From NCBI GenBank assembly GCA_021838985.1, contig JAKCCC010000059.1, positions 1 through 8,385 of the forward strand: a DNA stretch of 8,385 nucleotides. Reading direction: 5' to 3'. Numbering within the stretch: the stretch's first letter is position 1; each line of letters begins with the position of its first letter. This document shows, one piece after another, positions 1 through 6,465 of this stretch. The position numbers and the translations under genes were made by a program. Below the pieces are notes generated by a model. That model did not search any database, was not told where the DNA came from, and was given only the letters and a program-made list of their open reading frames with translations. The stretch comes from Planctomycetota bacterium. Its GTDB lineage: Bacteria; Planctomycetota; Phycisphaerae; WQYP01.

Positions 1-1
1 C

Positions 2-136
2 ATGGCCGGATTGATGGTGGAAGTGGTGGAAGGATATATCCGGCTGCATGTGTTGGACCCCCGGCACAAACCCAATGAGGCGCAGGTTGCCGCGGCCGAG
101 GAATTGATTGATGTGCTGCGCAGTTACTTGAAGTAG
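2..136 (+). CDS. CsoR/RcnR/FrmR-family metal-sensing repressor, C-terminal part
   Basis: The first codons of the window are already inside a gene, and 44 residues remain before the TAG stop. They read GLMVEVVEGYIRLHV, then a charged linker, then AAEELIDVLRSYLK. This fits helices 2 and 3 of the DUF156 (CsoR/RcnR/FrmR) family of about 90 residues, all-helical tetrameric repressors that release DNA on binding Cu(I), Ni/Co or formaldehyde. The N-terminal half, with the usual Cys ligand, lies outside the window. At the two ligand positions on helix 2 that are His60/His64 in E. coli RcnR, this protein has Tyr and His, so its inducer cannot be named. The gene precedes a P1B ATPase by about 140 bp in the same direction, which suggests it represses that pump. 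The family call is from recalled consensus and is fairly secure; the metal is unknown. The ATG at 2 is probably internal. Confidence 0.85.
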   Translation: MAGLMVEVVEGYIRLHVLDPRHKPNEAQVAAAEELIDVLRSYLK

Positions 137-269
137 CCTGGTCCCCGATAAGCGCGGCGTTGCGGCTTCACCCCCGGCCTCCGCACGCCGGGGTTCGGGA
201 GTCCGGATTTTCGCTTCGCCCGACCCGCCGGCGAAAAGCGAAATCAAAAATGGTCCCCTGGTTAAAGGC
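137..269 (+). promoter_or_regulatory. Intergenic region with two inverted repeats between regulator and ATPase
   Basis: Two potential hairpins are visible. The first is CCCCGGC (172-178) against GCCGGGG (187-193) with an 8-nt loop. The second is TTTCGCTT (209-216) against AAGCGAAA (236-243), extended inward by CGCC (217-220) with GGCG (230-233) across a 2-nt bulge. Neither is followed by a T run, so they are not typical intrinsic terminators. The octamer TGGTCCCC occurs at 139-146 and again at 251-258, just before the ATPase start. CsoR/RcnR operators are GC tracts with AT-rich flanks, so these could be operator sites; that is inference. No convincing sigma-70 promoter was seen. Confidence 0.35.
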
Positions 270-275
270 ATGGGT

Positions 276-2168
276 ATGAACCATTCCGCTTCCCAGGTTC
301 ACGACGCCCGACCGGCCCACGAATACCGGGTGCGGGTGGTGGACCTGATTCGCCTGGGCGTGGTGGCGGCGGCGATGGTTCCCGTCTGGCTGCGCCTGGG
401 CGAGCCGTGGCCGGGGCTGAGCGGCGTCGGTTTGGCCGTGGTGCTGGTCTGCGGCTGGCCGATTTTCAAAACCGCGCTGGCCAATCTTTTTTCCCGCCGC
501 ATGACCATGGAGCTGTCCATGACCATCGCCCTGGCGGCGGCGTTGGCGGTGCGGCAATTCATTACCGCCTTGGTCGTTCTGTTCTTTGTGCTGGGGGCCC
601 AGATCATTGAAGGCGTGACCGTGCGCCGCGGTCGGCGGGCGATCGCCGAACTGATGCAACTGCTGCCCCACCAAGCGGAAATGGCGGGCCCCGAAGGTCC
701 CCGCTTCATGCGGCCCGAGGAATTGCGCCAAGGCGATGTGGTGCTGGTGCGGCCGGGCGGAAGGATACCGGTCGATGGCCTCGTGGTCGACGGAGTCTCC
801 GCGGTGGATCAGGCTGCCATCACTGGCGAATCGATGCCGGTGGACAAGACCGCCGGCGCGGTGGTCTTCGCCGGCACGGTGAATCAATCCGGCGTGCTTA
901 AAATCCGCGTCACCGGGGTCGGGGTCGACACCACTTTCGGCAAAATAGTGCGGGCGGTGGAACACGCGGAAAAAGCCCGGGCGAAGGTTCAGAAAACGGC
1001 CGACCGGCTGGCCGGCTACCTGGTTTATTTTGCTCTGCTCGCCGCAGCACTGACCCTGGGGTTCACCCACAATGTGATCGCCACGATCTCGGTCGTGATC
1101 GTGGCGGGCGCCTGCGGTGTGGCCGCGGGCACGCCGCTGGCGATTCTGGGAGCGATCGGGCGGGCGGCACGGTACGGCGCGGTTGTCAAAGGCGGCATTT
1201 ATCTGGAAACGCTCTGGAAAGTGGACACGGTGGTGCTGGACAAAACCGGCACTTTGACCCTTGGTCATCCGCGCGTCACCTCCGTGCATCCGGTCCCCGG
1301 CCGCGGTATCCCGGAAGTGCTGGCCGCGGCGGCCATTGCGGAAAGCCAGTCGGAACATCCTCTGGCCGGCGCTATCCTCAGCCAGGCCCGCGCGCTGGGC
1401 ATCATTCCCACGACGCCGCAGGAGTTCCAGTATACGCCGGGAATGGGAATCACCTGCCGGCACCAGGGCCGGCGCATCGCGGTGGGAAGCATTCTCCTGA
1501 TGCGGCAAGAAGGCGTGCGGCCCGAGGCGGTTTTTCCCGGCGCGGCCCTCGGTGATACGTGCGCCTACGTGGCCTGCGACCACCAGCCGCTTGGAACATT
1601 GGTGCTGGCCGACCTGCCGCGCCCCGAAGCCGTCGCGGCGCTCGGGGCGTTGCACCGCCAGGGGGTGCGAACCGTGTTGTTGACCGGTGACAGCGCGCCC
1701 GTGGCCGAACGCATCGGGCGGGAGTTGGGTATCGCCCAGATCCACGCGGATCTTCTGCCGGAGCAGAAAGTTCAACACATTCAGCGGCTGCGCCGGCAGG
1801 GCCGCTGTGTGGCCATGATCGGCGACGGCATCAATGACGCTCCGGCTCTCATCGCGGCCGATGTGGGCGTGGCCATGGGGTCCGGCACGGACGTGGCGCG
1901 GGAAAGCGCCGACGTGGTGTTGCTGGGCAATGATCTGGTAAAATTCACGCACACGCTGCAATTGGCGCGGCAATGCCGCCGCGTGATCCGATTTAATTTT
2001 CTTGGCACGCTGGCCGTCGACGGCGTGGGGGTGGTCCTGGCGGCTCTGGGGTTTTTGAACCCTCTCCTCGCGGCCTTCATTCACGTTGGTTCGGAAACCG
2101 CCTTCATTTTTAATTCGGCTCGCCTGCTGCCGGGGCGGCGTAAAAAAAATCTCACCGCGATAGCCTGA
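276..2168 (+). CDS. Heavy-metal translocating P1B-type ATPase with atypical membrane metal motif
   Basis: This is an ATP-driven inner-membrane transition-metal pump, most likely for efflux. The start at 276 is preferred over 270 because AAAGG (264-268) lies 7 nt upstream of 276 but only 1 nt upstream of 270; this gives 630 residues. All P-type landmarks are present in order: four N-terminal hydrophobic segments (about 23-112), actuator TGES (T183), phosphorylation site D322-KTGTLT, P1B nucleotide-binding His-Pro (H361-P362, in SEHPLAG), TGDS (T470) and GDGINDAP (from G516). There is no N-terminal GMxCxxC metal domain, only scattered His (H3, H9, H15). The TM4 motif, normally CPC/SPC/CPH, reads G-A-C (C280, in AGACGVAAGTPLAI), and the last TM carries HVGSE (H603). 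Neither fits the classic Cu, Zn/Cd or Co subclasses, so substrate is not assigned. The upstream CsoR-type repressor supports metal-responsive expression. Confidence 0.93.
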   Translation: MNHSASQVHDARPAHEYRVRVVDLIRLGVVAAAMVPVWLRLGEPWPGLSGVGLAVVLVCGWPIFKTALANLFSRRMTMELSMTIALAAALAVRQFITALVVLFFVLGAQIIEGVTVRRGRRAIAELMQLLPHQAEMAGPEGPRFMRPEELRQGDVVLVRPGGRIPVDGLVVDGVSAVDQAAITGESMPVDKTAGAVVFAGTVNQSGVLKIRVTGVGVDTTFGKIVRAVEHAEKARAKVQKTADRLAGYLVYFALLAAALTLGFTHNVIATISVVIVAGACGVAAGTPLAILGAIGRAARYGAVVKGGIYLETLWKVDTVVLDKTGTLTLGHPRVTSVHPVPGRGIPEVLAAAAIAESQSEHPLAGAILSQARALGIIPTTPQEFQYTPGMGITCRHQGRRIAVGSILLMRQEGVRPEAVFPGAALGDTCAYVACDHQPLGTLVLADLPRPEAVAALGALHRQGVRTVLLTGDSAPVAERIGRELGIAQIHADLLPEQKVQHIQRLRRQGRCVAMIGDGINDAPALIAADVGVAMGSGTDVARESADVVLLGNDLVKFTHTLQLARQCRRVIRFNFLGTLAVDGVGVVLAALGFLNPLLAAFIHVGSETAFIFNSARLLPGRRKKNLTAIA

Positions 2169-2175
2169 AGGCTAT
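2160..2175 (+). repeat. Short inverted repeat over the ATPase stop codon
   Basis: ATAGCC (2160-2165) pairs with GGCTAT (2170-2175) around a TGAA loop that contains the stop codon. No T tract follows, so it is weak as a terminator. It may merely stabilise the 3' end or be chance. The 112 bp after it (2169-2280) contain no convincing gene. Confidence 0.3.
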
Positions 2176-2280
2176 TGACGATGTGGCACCGGGAAAATAG
2201 CATAAAACCATGTGGAAAGCGGCGACCACAGTGGGGTTGGACGTGTTGGTGTGAACCGCATCAGGAACGGGCACGGAGCT

Positions 2281-2886
2281 ATGCGCAGGGAAAATCCCAA
2301 AGCTCAAATTGCGAAAATCCCGGATTCGCTATCCGTGCTGGTTATCACGACGGCGGCGCTGCTGGCGCTGGCGCTTGGCGCCGTGGCTATCCCGGCCGCC
2401 ACAGCGGCCGGAATACGCCGCATCCATCTGACCAGCCCGGCGTTCAGGACTGGCCAGCGTATGCCCCGGCTGTATACCGCGGATGGCGCTGATATTTCCC
2501 CGCCGCTGGCATGGGGGCGGGTGCCCTCCGCCACGCGCAGCATCATGATCACCTTGATCGATCCCGACGCCCCGGGGCCAACTCCGTTTGTGCACTGGCT
2601 GATTTTTAATATTCCGCCCACGGTGCACCGCCTGGCCGCCGGCATGCCGCGCCTGGGGCGTTTGCCCCGACCGCAGGGTGCGGCACAAGGCAGGAATTCC
2701 TTCGGTGGCATCGGTTACGGCGGCCCCGCTCCACCCGCGGGATCCGCGCATCACTATCACCTCCGCATTTACGCCTTGGATATCCGGTTGGCGGTCCGAC
2801 CGGCCAGCGCTGCGCCAAGCGTCTATCGCGCCTTGCCCGGCCATATCCTCGCCCGCGGAAGCATTGTGTTACGTTATGGCCGGTGA
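2281..2886 (+). CDS. Exported PEBP/YbhB-YbcL family protein
   Basis: This 201-residue protein belongs to the phosphatidylethanolamine-binding (Raf-kinase-inhibitor-like) family, whose bacterial YbhB/YbcL members have no settled function. Family signatures appear in order: SPAF (52-55), YTADG...SPPLAW (65-78), DPDAPG (94-99), HWLIFNIPP (105-113), GRNSFGGIGYGGPAPP (137-152) and HHYHLRIYALD (157-167). Together these form the conserved anion-binding pocket. The usual TCDG motif is TADG here, so that Cys is lost. Residues 1-16 are polar, followed by a long hydrophobic stretch (17-42) and an A-T-A-A type cleavage site near 41-44, pointing to Sec export to the periplasm. ATG 2281 has GGAG only 2 nt upstream. 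In-frame alternatives are GTG 2251 and ATG 2212, which would only lengthen the region before the signal peptide. It converges with the minus-strand gene, with 3 bp between stops. Confidence 0.88.
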   Translation: MRRENPKAQIAKIPDSLSVLVITTAALLALALGAVAIPAATAAGIRRIHLTSPAFRTGQRMPRLYTADGADISPPLAWGRVPSATRSIMITLIDPDAPGPTPFVHWLIFNIPPTVHRLAAGMPRLGRLPRPQGAAQGRNSFGGIGYGGPAPPAGSAHHYHLRIYALDIRLAVRPASAAPSVYRALPGHILARGSIVLRYGR

Positions 2887-2889
2887 CCG

Positions 2890-3528
2890 CTAAGGCTCCC
2901 AATCAAGCGTGGCGGTGGTCCTATCCGCGCTACCCGCGCTGGACGGAACCAAGGCGGACGTATGCGCTTCGGCCACGCGGGGGCCCAGCGACGACAGCAG
3001 ACCAGCCAAACCATCCCAACCGCGGGTGCTGATTTCGATTCGCCGCGGTCGGCCGCGACGGTTCACGAACGTCAGCACACTGACGCCTTCGTGGGCCAGG
3101 GAATGGTCATCGATCTCGGTGATGGCGCTCCAAGGGATCAACCGTCTCCACGGCAGCTTCAGGCCGGTTTCCGTCGTTTTCGCCACGCCCGACCATAGCC
3201 ACGCTGCCGCCAACCCGATGAACGCGGCCAATTCGGCCGTAACAATGCACATATTCTGCTGTCCCAACACCTCGGGCGACGGAATCCACCTCGGCGCGTG
3301 GTACAGCAAGGCGATTTGGTCAACCCTCGATCGGGCCGCGCGCGAGGCCTTAAGGAAGCCGGGCCAGCGCTGCAGGCTGGCACGCTCGCCAGTGGAGAGA
3401 AGGCGGCTGCTGAGCATTCGTCGGACGGCGGCATCCTCGGCGGCCGGCGCTATGCGCCAGCCCTGCCAGTAGGCCCAGCCGGAAAGAAGAAACAACAGTG
3501 CCGCCGTGATCAACGACGACCACCGCAT
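2890..3528 (-). CDS. Two-TM membrane protein with PH-like C-terminal domain, function unknown
   Basis: I do not recognise a named family. From ATG 3528 the protein has 212 residues: a TM helix at about 5-20, a basic and helical extramembrane stretch (about 30-90), a second TM at about 94-112, then a cytoplasmic tail. The tail pattern (LKLPWRRLIPWSAITEID, then VSVLTFVNRRGRPRRIEIS, then WDGLAGLLSSLG) resembles the strand-plus-helix arrangement of bacterial PH-like (bPH) domains attached to membrane anchors. The start at 3528 has AGGAAG 6 nt upstream. The frame stays open to ATG 3711 (273 residues, with GGAAAGAG about 10 nt upstream), so a longer basic N-terminus is possible. ATG 3798 is unlikely because it lies inside the putative IS end. 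No interaction partner is evident; the gene is convergent with the PEBP gene. Confidence 0.65.
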   Translation of the reverse strand: MRWSSLITAALLFLLSGWAYWQGWRIAPAAEDAAVRRMLSSRLLSTGERASLQRWPGFLKASRAARSRVDQIALLYHAPRWIPSPEVLGQQNMCIVTAELAAFIGLAAAWLWSGVAKTTETGLKLPWRRLIPWSAITEIDDHSLAHEGVSVLTFVNRRGRPRRIEISTRGWDGLAGLLSSLGPRVAEAHTSALVPSSAGSADRTTATLDWEP

Positions 3529-3739
3529 CCATCGCTTCCTGCGAACCACAACGACGCGCCTGGGCACAGGATTCGCCTCCAACCATCTGGACCAATTGGC
3601 GATAATAACGCCGTGGCGCCGGAAATACGACGCGCAGGGATGCCCGTGGCCGTTTAACCCACCGGCGGCGCCTCCGCGGCCCGGAGAGGTGCGGCCTGAA
3701 AAACTGCTCATGCGTGTCCCGCTCTTTCCGTGCCGTTTA

Positions 3740-4655
3740 GGGCCTGTGACAGTTTCTGCCAAGGGGTAAGCGTGTAGAATAGAAAGTAACTGGACCATGG
3801 GAAGTGGTTCAGGAGTCGCAACACCTGTTCAAGGAGGAACAATCATGGCCGCCACCAGCACCCGTAAAGAAGCTCTGGAGAGGATTAGCAAGGTTTTTCA
3901 CGATGCTTTGGAGCGGATGATTCCGGCGGAGGAAGACCAGCGATTAAGGGGGGAAACGTTTCGGGATTTTGAACTCCAAGCGCAGGAATTCAAGGCGGCG
4001 CTGATACCCGCACTCTTGGAGGAGCGTGCGCGGCTGACGGATTCGGCGGAGGTGCGGGAGGCGGGGTGTTGTCCCCCCTGTGGGTCACGGCAGACGCGCT
4101 GGGCGGCGGCCCCGGTTCAGAAGGAGATTCGAGGCCCGGACGGAGTGATCGTGCTTACCAAGCAGCAGGGGCGGTGCCGGTCCTGTGGCCGGTCTTTTTC
4201 CCCCTCAGGATCGTGATGGGGGTCTGCCGTCGGAGGTTCCGCTGACGCCCTTGGCGGCCGAGCGGGTAGCGCGGGAGGCGGCGGATCGGGTATTTGATGC
4301 TGCGGCCCGCTCCTTGAACTTGGACTGGCAAACACAGTGGGATGGCAAGCAGGTGCAACGTTGGTCCGAGCGGATGGGGGACCGTCTGGTTGCCGCGCGG
4401 GCCGAAGAGATAAACTTGGAGGGTCGCGGCGTGCATCCGGAGGGGCCTGCCCATGCCCCGCTGCTGTTGGTGGTGGGCATGGATGGTGGGCGGGTGCCTA
4501 CGCGTGACAAAGACCCCCAAACGCAAAGCCGTTGGCGTGAAGACAAAGTGGCCAGCTTCACCAGTTATATACCCGGCGATGGCAAGGAACAAAAACCCCG
4601 GGCGCTGGTGACCACCTACACCGCCACGATGAAGGGCGTGAAGGGATTCGGGGAT
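3740..4655 (+). mobile_element. Truncated ISKra4-like insertion sequence (left part only)
   Basis: The element is defined by its transposase frames (3845-4655), which resemble the ISKra4 family. A plausible left end is the GGG-starting sequence GGGCCTGTGACAGTTTC at 3740-3756, as IS ends of this group often begin with GGG; this is inference because the matching right end is absent. The right part is missing: at about 4656 the transposase frame becomes methyltransferase sequence. The target duplication therefore cannot be assessed. The 3712-3844 stretch holds the IS left end and the minus-strand gene's upstream region, with no other gene seen. Confidence 0.6.
3845..4216 (+). CDS. ISKra4-family transposase, N-terminal frame (zinc ribbon)
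   Basis: This frame has 123 residues and a strong ribosome site, AAGGAGG at 3831-3837, 7 nt before the ATG. The N-terminal half is helical and charged. Residues 75-115 form a zinc-ribbon-like pair of knuckles, CCPPCG (75-80) and CRSCG (111-115), followed by RSFSP, as in the N-terminal domain of ISKra4-like transposases. The protein ends abruptly at TGA 4214-4216, while the expected continuation (QDRDGGLPSEVPLTPLAA) is found in the frame one base ahead. The frame change sits at T5C5 (4195-4204) and needs one base to be skipped at about 4205. It may be a programmed shift, a real indel or a sequencing error. Alone this frame lacks the catalytic domain and would be inactive. Confidence 0.75.
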   Translation: MAATSTRKEALERISKVFHDALERMIPAEEDQRLRGETFRDFELQAQEFKAALIPALLEERARLTDSAEVREAGCCPPCGSRQTRWAAAPVQKEIRGPDGVIVLTKQQGRCRSCGRSFSPSGS

Positions 4656-5354
4656 ATCGACGGCGAGGTATGCAACTTCTTCCGTACGCTACGGGAGCAG
4701 ACCGACGATTTGGTGAAGGCCATTGGCCTGACGCCATTCTCACGGGAAGAATTCGCCCGAGCCTGTGAACTTGATCCCGCCCTGTCCGCGCTGGAGCGTG
4801 CCCGCCGTTTTTACGTCCGTGCCCGCCAAGTTCGCACCGGCCTCGCCCAGAGGGCCAGCGTGGGGCGGTGGGCCAACTGCAAGAATACCAGCCGCGCCGG
4901 CATGAGCGGCGTCATAAGCCGGTGGCTCGGCGCCGCCACCATGCTTCCGGGCATCGCGGCGCGTCTGCTGCGCGTGCAAATCGAAAACCGGCCTGCCATC
5001 CAAACCATCCGCCTGTACGACTCCCCGGAGACACTTTTCTATTGCGACCCGCCATATGTCCACGAAACGCGCGGCGACCCCAAGGCCTACGGCCACGAGA
5101 TGACCGACGAACAACACCGGGAATTAGCCGCCGTATTGAACCAGGTCAAGGGCCGGGTTGCGCTGTCCAATTACCCCTGTCCGCTCATGGATAGCCTGTA
5201 TCCACCCGGGAAATGGTGGAAAATTGTCGCACCCGCGAGAACGAACCACTCCACCAAGGACAAGCGGACGGAGGCTCTCTGGACCAATTATAATCCCGCG
5301 GATATCACCAACCGAAAGCCAGGCGCGAATGGACGATTGTTTCTAGATACTTGA
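4185..5354 (+). CDS. Chimeric frame: transposase middle part fused to truncated DNA adenine methyltransferase
   Basis: One open frame of 389 codons joins two unrelated proteins. Residues about 7-157 continue the ISKra4-like transposase, including VVGMDGGRVPTR, where D100 fits the first catalytic Asp of the DDE triad, then WREDKV and LVTTYTATMKGVKGFGD. From about residue 158 (nucleotide 4656) the sequence is a Dam/DpnII-like (D12 class) adenine methyltransferase: IDGEVCNFFRTLR, ERARRFYVRAR and the catalytic DPPY at D288-Y291. The rest of the transposase, including its later catalytic residues, is missing. The first 60 or so residues of the methyltransferase are also missing. GTG 4185 is only the first start-like codon; there is no ribosome site, and natural translation would need the frame change near 4205. 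Neither half should be active. The TGA overlaps an ATG at 5354, a usual coupling arrangement for the next gene. Confidence 0.8.
   Translation: MAGLFPPQDRDGGLPSEVPLTPLAAERVAREAADRVFDAAARSLNLDWQTQWDGKQVQRWSERMGDRLVAARAEEINLEGRGVHPEGPAHAPLLLVVGMDGGRVPTRDKDPQTQSRWREDKVASFTSYIPGDGKEQKPRALVTTYTATMKGVKGFGDIDGEVCNFFRTLREQTDDLVKAIGLTPFSREEFARACELDPALSALERARRFYVRARQVRTGLAQRASVGRWANCKNTSRAGMSGVISRWLGAATMLPGIAARLLRVQIENRPAIQTIRLYDSPETLFYCDPPYVHETRGDPKAYGHEMTDEQHRELAAVLNQVKGRVALSNYPCPLMDSLYPPGKWWKIVAPARTNHSTKDKRTEALWTNYNPADITNRKPGANGRLFLDT
4656..5354 (+). pseudogene. Dam/DpnII-like DNA adenine methyltransferase, 5'-truncated
   Basis: This is the modification gene of the R-M pair. The surviving 232 codons match the family from just after the AdoMet-binding region. 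They hold the NDIDGEV-type helix start, FSREEF, ERARRFYVRAR, the variable target-recognition part, VQIENRPAIQTIRLYDSPETLFYCDPPYVHETR (catalytic motif IV DPPY at 5046-5057), YGHEMTDEQHRELAAVL and a normal C-terminus ending in WTNYNP and a short tail. Motif X (K-Y/x-GGK type) and motif I (VEPFxGG type), which in this alpha-order class come first, are gone, so it should not bind AdoMet. Since the break coincides with the IS remnant, an IS-linked deletion or a misassembly at a repeated element explains it. The target site is unknown. Confidence 0.8.
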
Positions 5355-5382
5355 TGAATCCTATGCCCGAGCCAGGAAGCGC

Positions 5383-6465
5383 TTGGAAAGGCCGTTTATC
5401 GCTGACGCGGGGATGCAGGCGAAAATTGAGACAGTCGCCCTTTGCCTGAAAAACCGCGCGGGTGTCCGTGCCCTGCTCGCCGGACTGCTCGCCAAGCTGC
5501 ACACCCCGAGCGTGGATATCCGGAAGCCGTTCACGGACATCACCGGGCAAACCAGCGATGATAACTATTCCGGCCGGTACTATGACGAACGCCACATCCA
5601 GCGCCTCGTGGAAAAGCCGTATAACCTTCCCGTCAAGGCCACCACGGCTTTTCTAACCCCCGGCTTCCGAACCAAAAACGTGGTTCTCACCACCGATGTC
5701 AAACTCGGAGGCCGGCCGGCCGAGATGTACGAAGTCCTGCTGAAGATTTTCGAGGATATCCAACAGGATCGCCTCACGGCCCGTTCCGCGATGGATGAAA
5801 CATTCCGCCTGCTCGTCATTGAACGGGACCAGCGCTGGGCGGCCATCCAGAAGCTGGTCCGCGACATCCGCCGCACCACCGACCACCTGCCTCTTTCGGC
5901 CGAAGCCACGGTGGCCCTGATAGGCCAGCACATGGCCTGTAAATATTCCTCGCGGATCCCCGTGCTTGTCGTCGCCGCGGCCTACCGCGCGGCCGAGCGC
6001 CAACTTGGTCAAACGGTGCGCAAACTGCACCCCCACAATGCGGCGGACAAACAGACCGGCGCCTTCGGCGACATCGAAGTTACCATCGCCGGCGCCGACG
6101 GTGTTACCACCGCTTACGAAATGAAGATGAAGGCCGTGACTATCGGCGACGTCAATCTCACCTTGCAAAAACTGGCCAACGGTGGAACTTCCATCCGCAA
6201 CTACATCTTCATCACCACGGAACCGATTCTTGAAGAAGCTCGCTCGTATGCGGCCACTTTGTACGAGGAACTCGGCGGCGTGGAAATCGCCATCCTGGAT
6301 TGCCTCGGTTTTCTGCGTTATTTCCTCCATTTGTTCCACGCGTTGCGAACAGAGTTTCTCGAAGCGTACCAGGACCTGCGGCTCGCCGAGCCGGAAAGCG
6401 CGGTCAGCCATGCGTTGAAGGAGGCGTTCCTGACGCTTCGCAAGACGGCGGAGGGGGCGCAATGA
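5383..6465 (+). CDS. SacI-family type II restriction endonuclease
   Basis: About 350-360 residues, matching my recollection of the size of SacI-family enzymes. Recognisable family blocks are KPFTDITGQTSDDNYSGRYYDER (48-70, numbering from 5383), LPVKATTAFLTPGFRTKN (82-99), SAEATVALIGQHMACKYSSRIPVLVVAAAYRAAE (172-205) and HNAADKQTGAFGDIEVTI (218-235). The probable PD-(D/E)XK site is D230 with E246-x-K248 (in YEMKMK). It would cut unmodified host or phage DNA at a short palindrome; the actual site cannot be read from sequence. The start is unclear: TTG 5383, or ATG 5413 behind a weak GCGGGG. A different frame begins at ATG 5354 over the methyltransferase stop and reads MNPMPEPGSAWKGRL, which could be the original N-terminus joined by a lost base near 5396-5400. 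The catalytic core appears intact although the adjacent methyltransferase is not. Confidence 0.82.
   Translation: MERPFIADAGMQAKIETVALCLKNRAGVRALLAGLLAKLHTPSVDIRKPFTDITGQTSDDNYSGRYYDERHIQRLVEKPYNLPVKATTAFLTPGFRTKNVVLTTDVKLGGRPAEMYEVLLKIFEDIQQDRLTARSAMDETFRLLVIERDQRWAAIQKLVRDIRRTTDHLPLSAEATVALIGQHMACKYSSRIPVLVVAAAYRAAERQLGQTVRKLHPHNAADKQTGAFGDIEVTIAGADGVTTAYEMKMKAVTIGDVNLTLQKLANGGTSIRNYIFITTEPILEEARSYAATLYEELGGVEIAILDCLGFLRYFLHLFHALRTEFLEAYQDLRLAEPESAVSHALKEAFLTLRKTAEGAQ

Noticed and set aside
168..2084. 638-codon open frame on the minus strand
   Set aside because: It lies wholly antisense to the ATPase gene, is dominated by His, Arg, Gly and Gln, and has no motif; it is a typical GC-rich shadow frame.
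2175..2492. 105-codon plus-strand frame between the ATPase and PEBP genes
   Set aside because: Most of it overlaps the PEBP gene in another frame, its composition is not protein-like, and it has no ribosome site.
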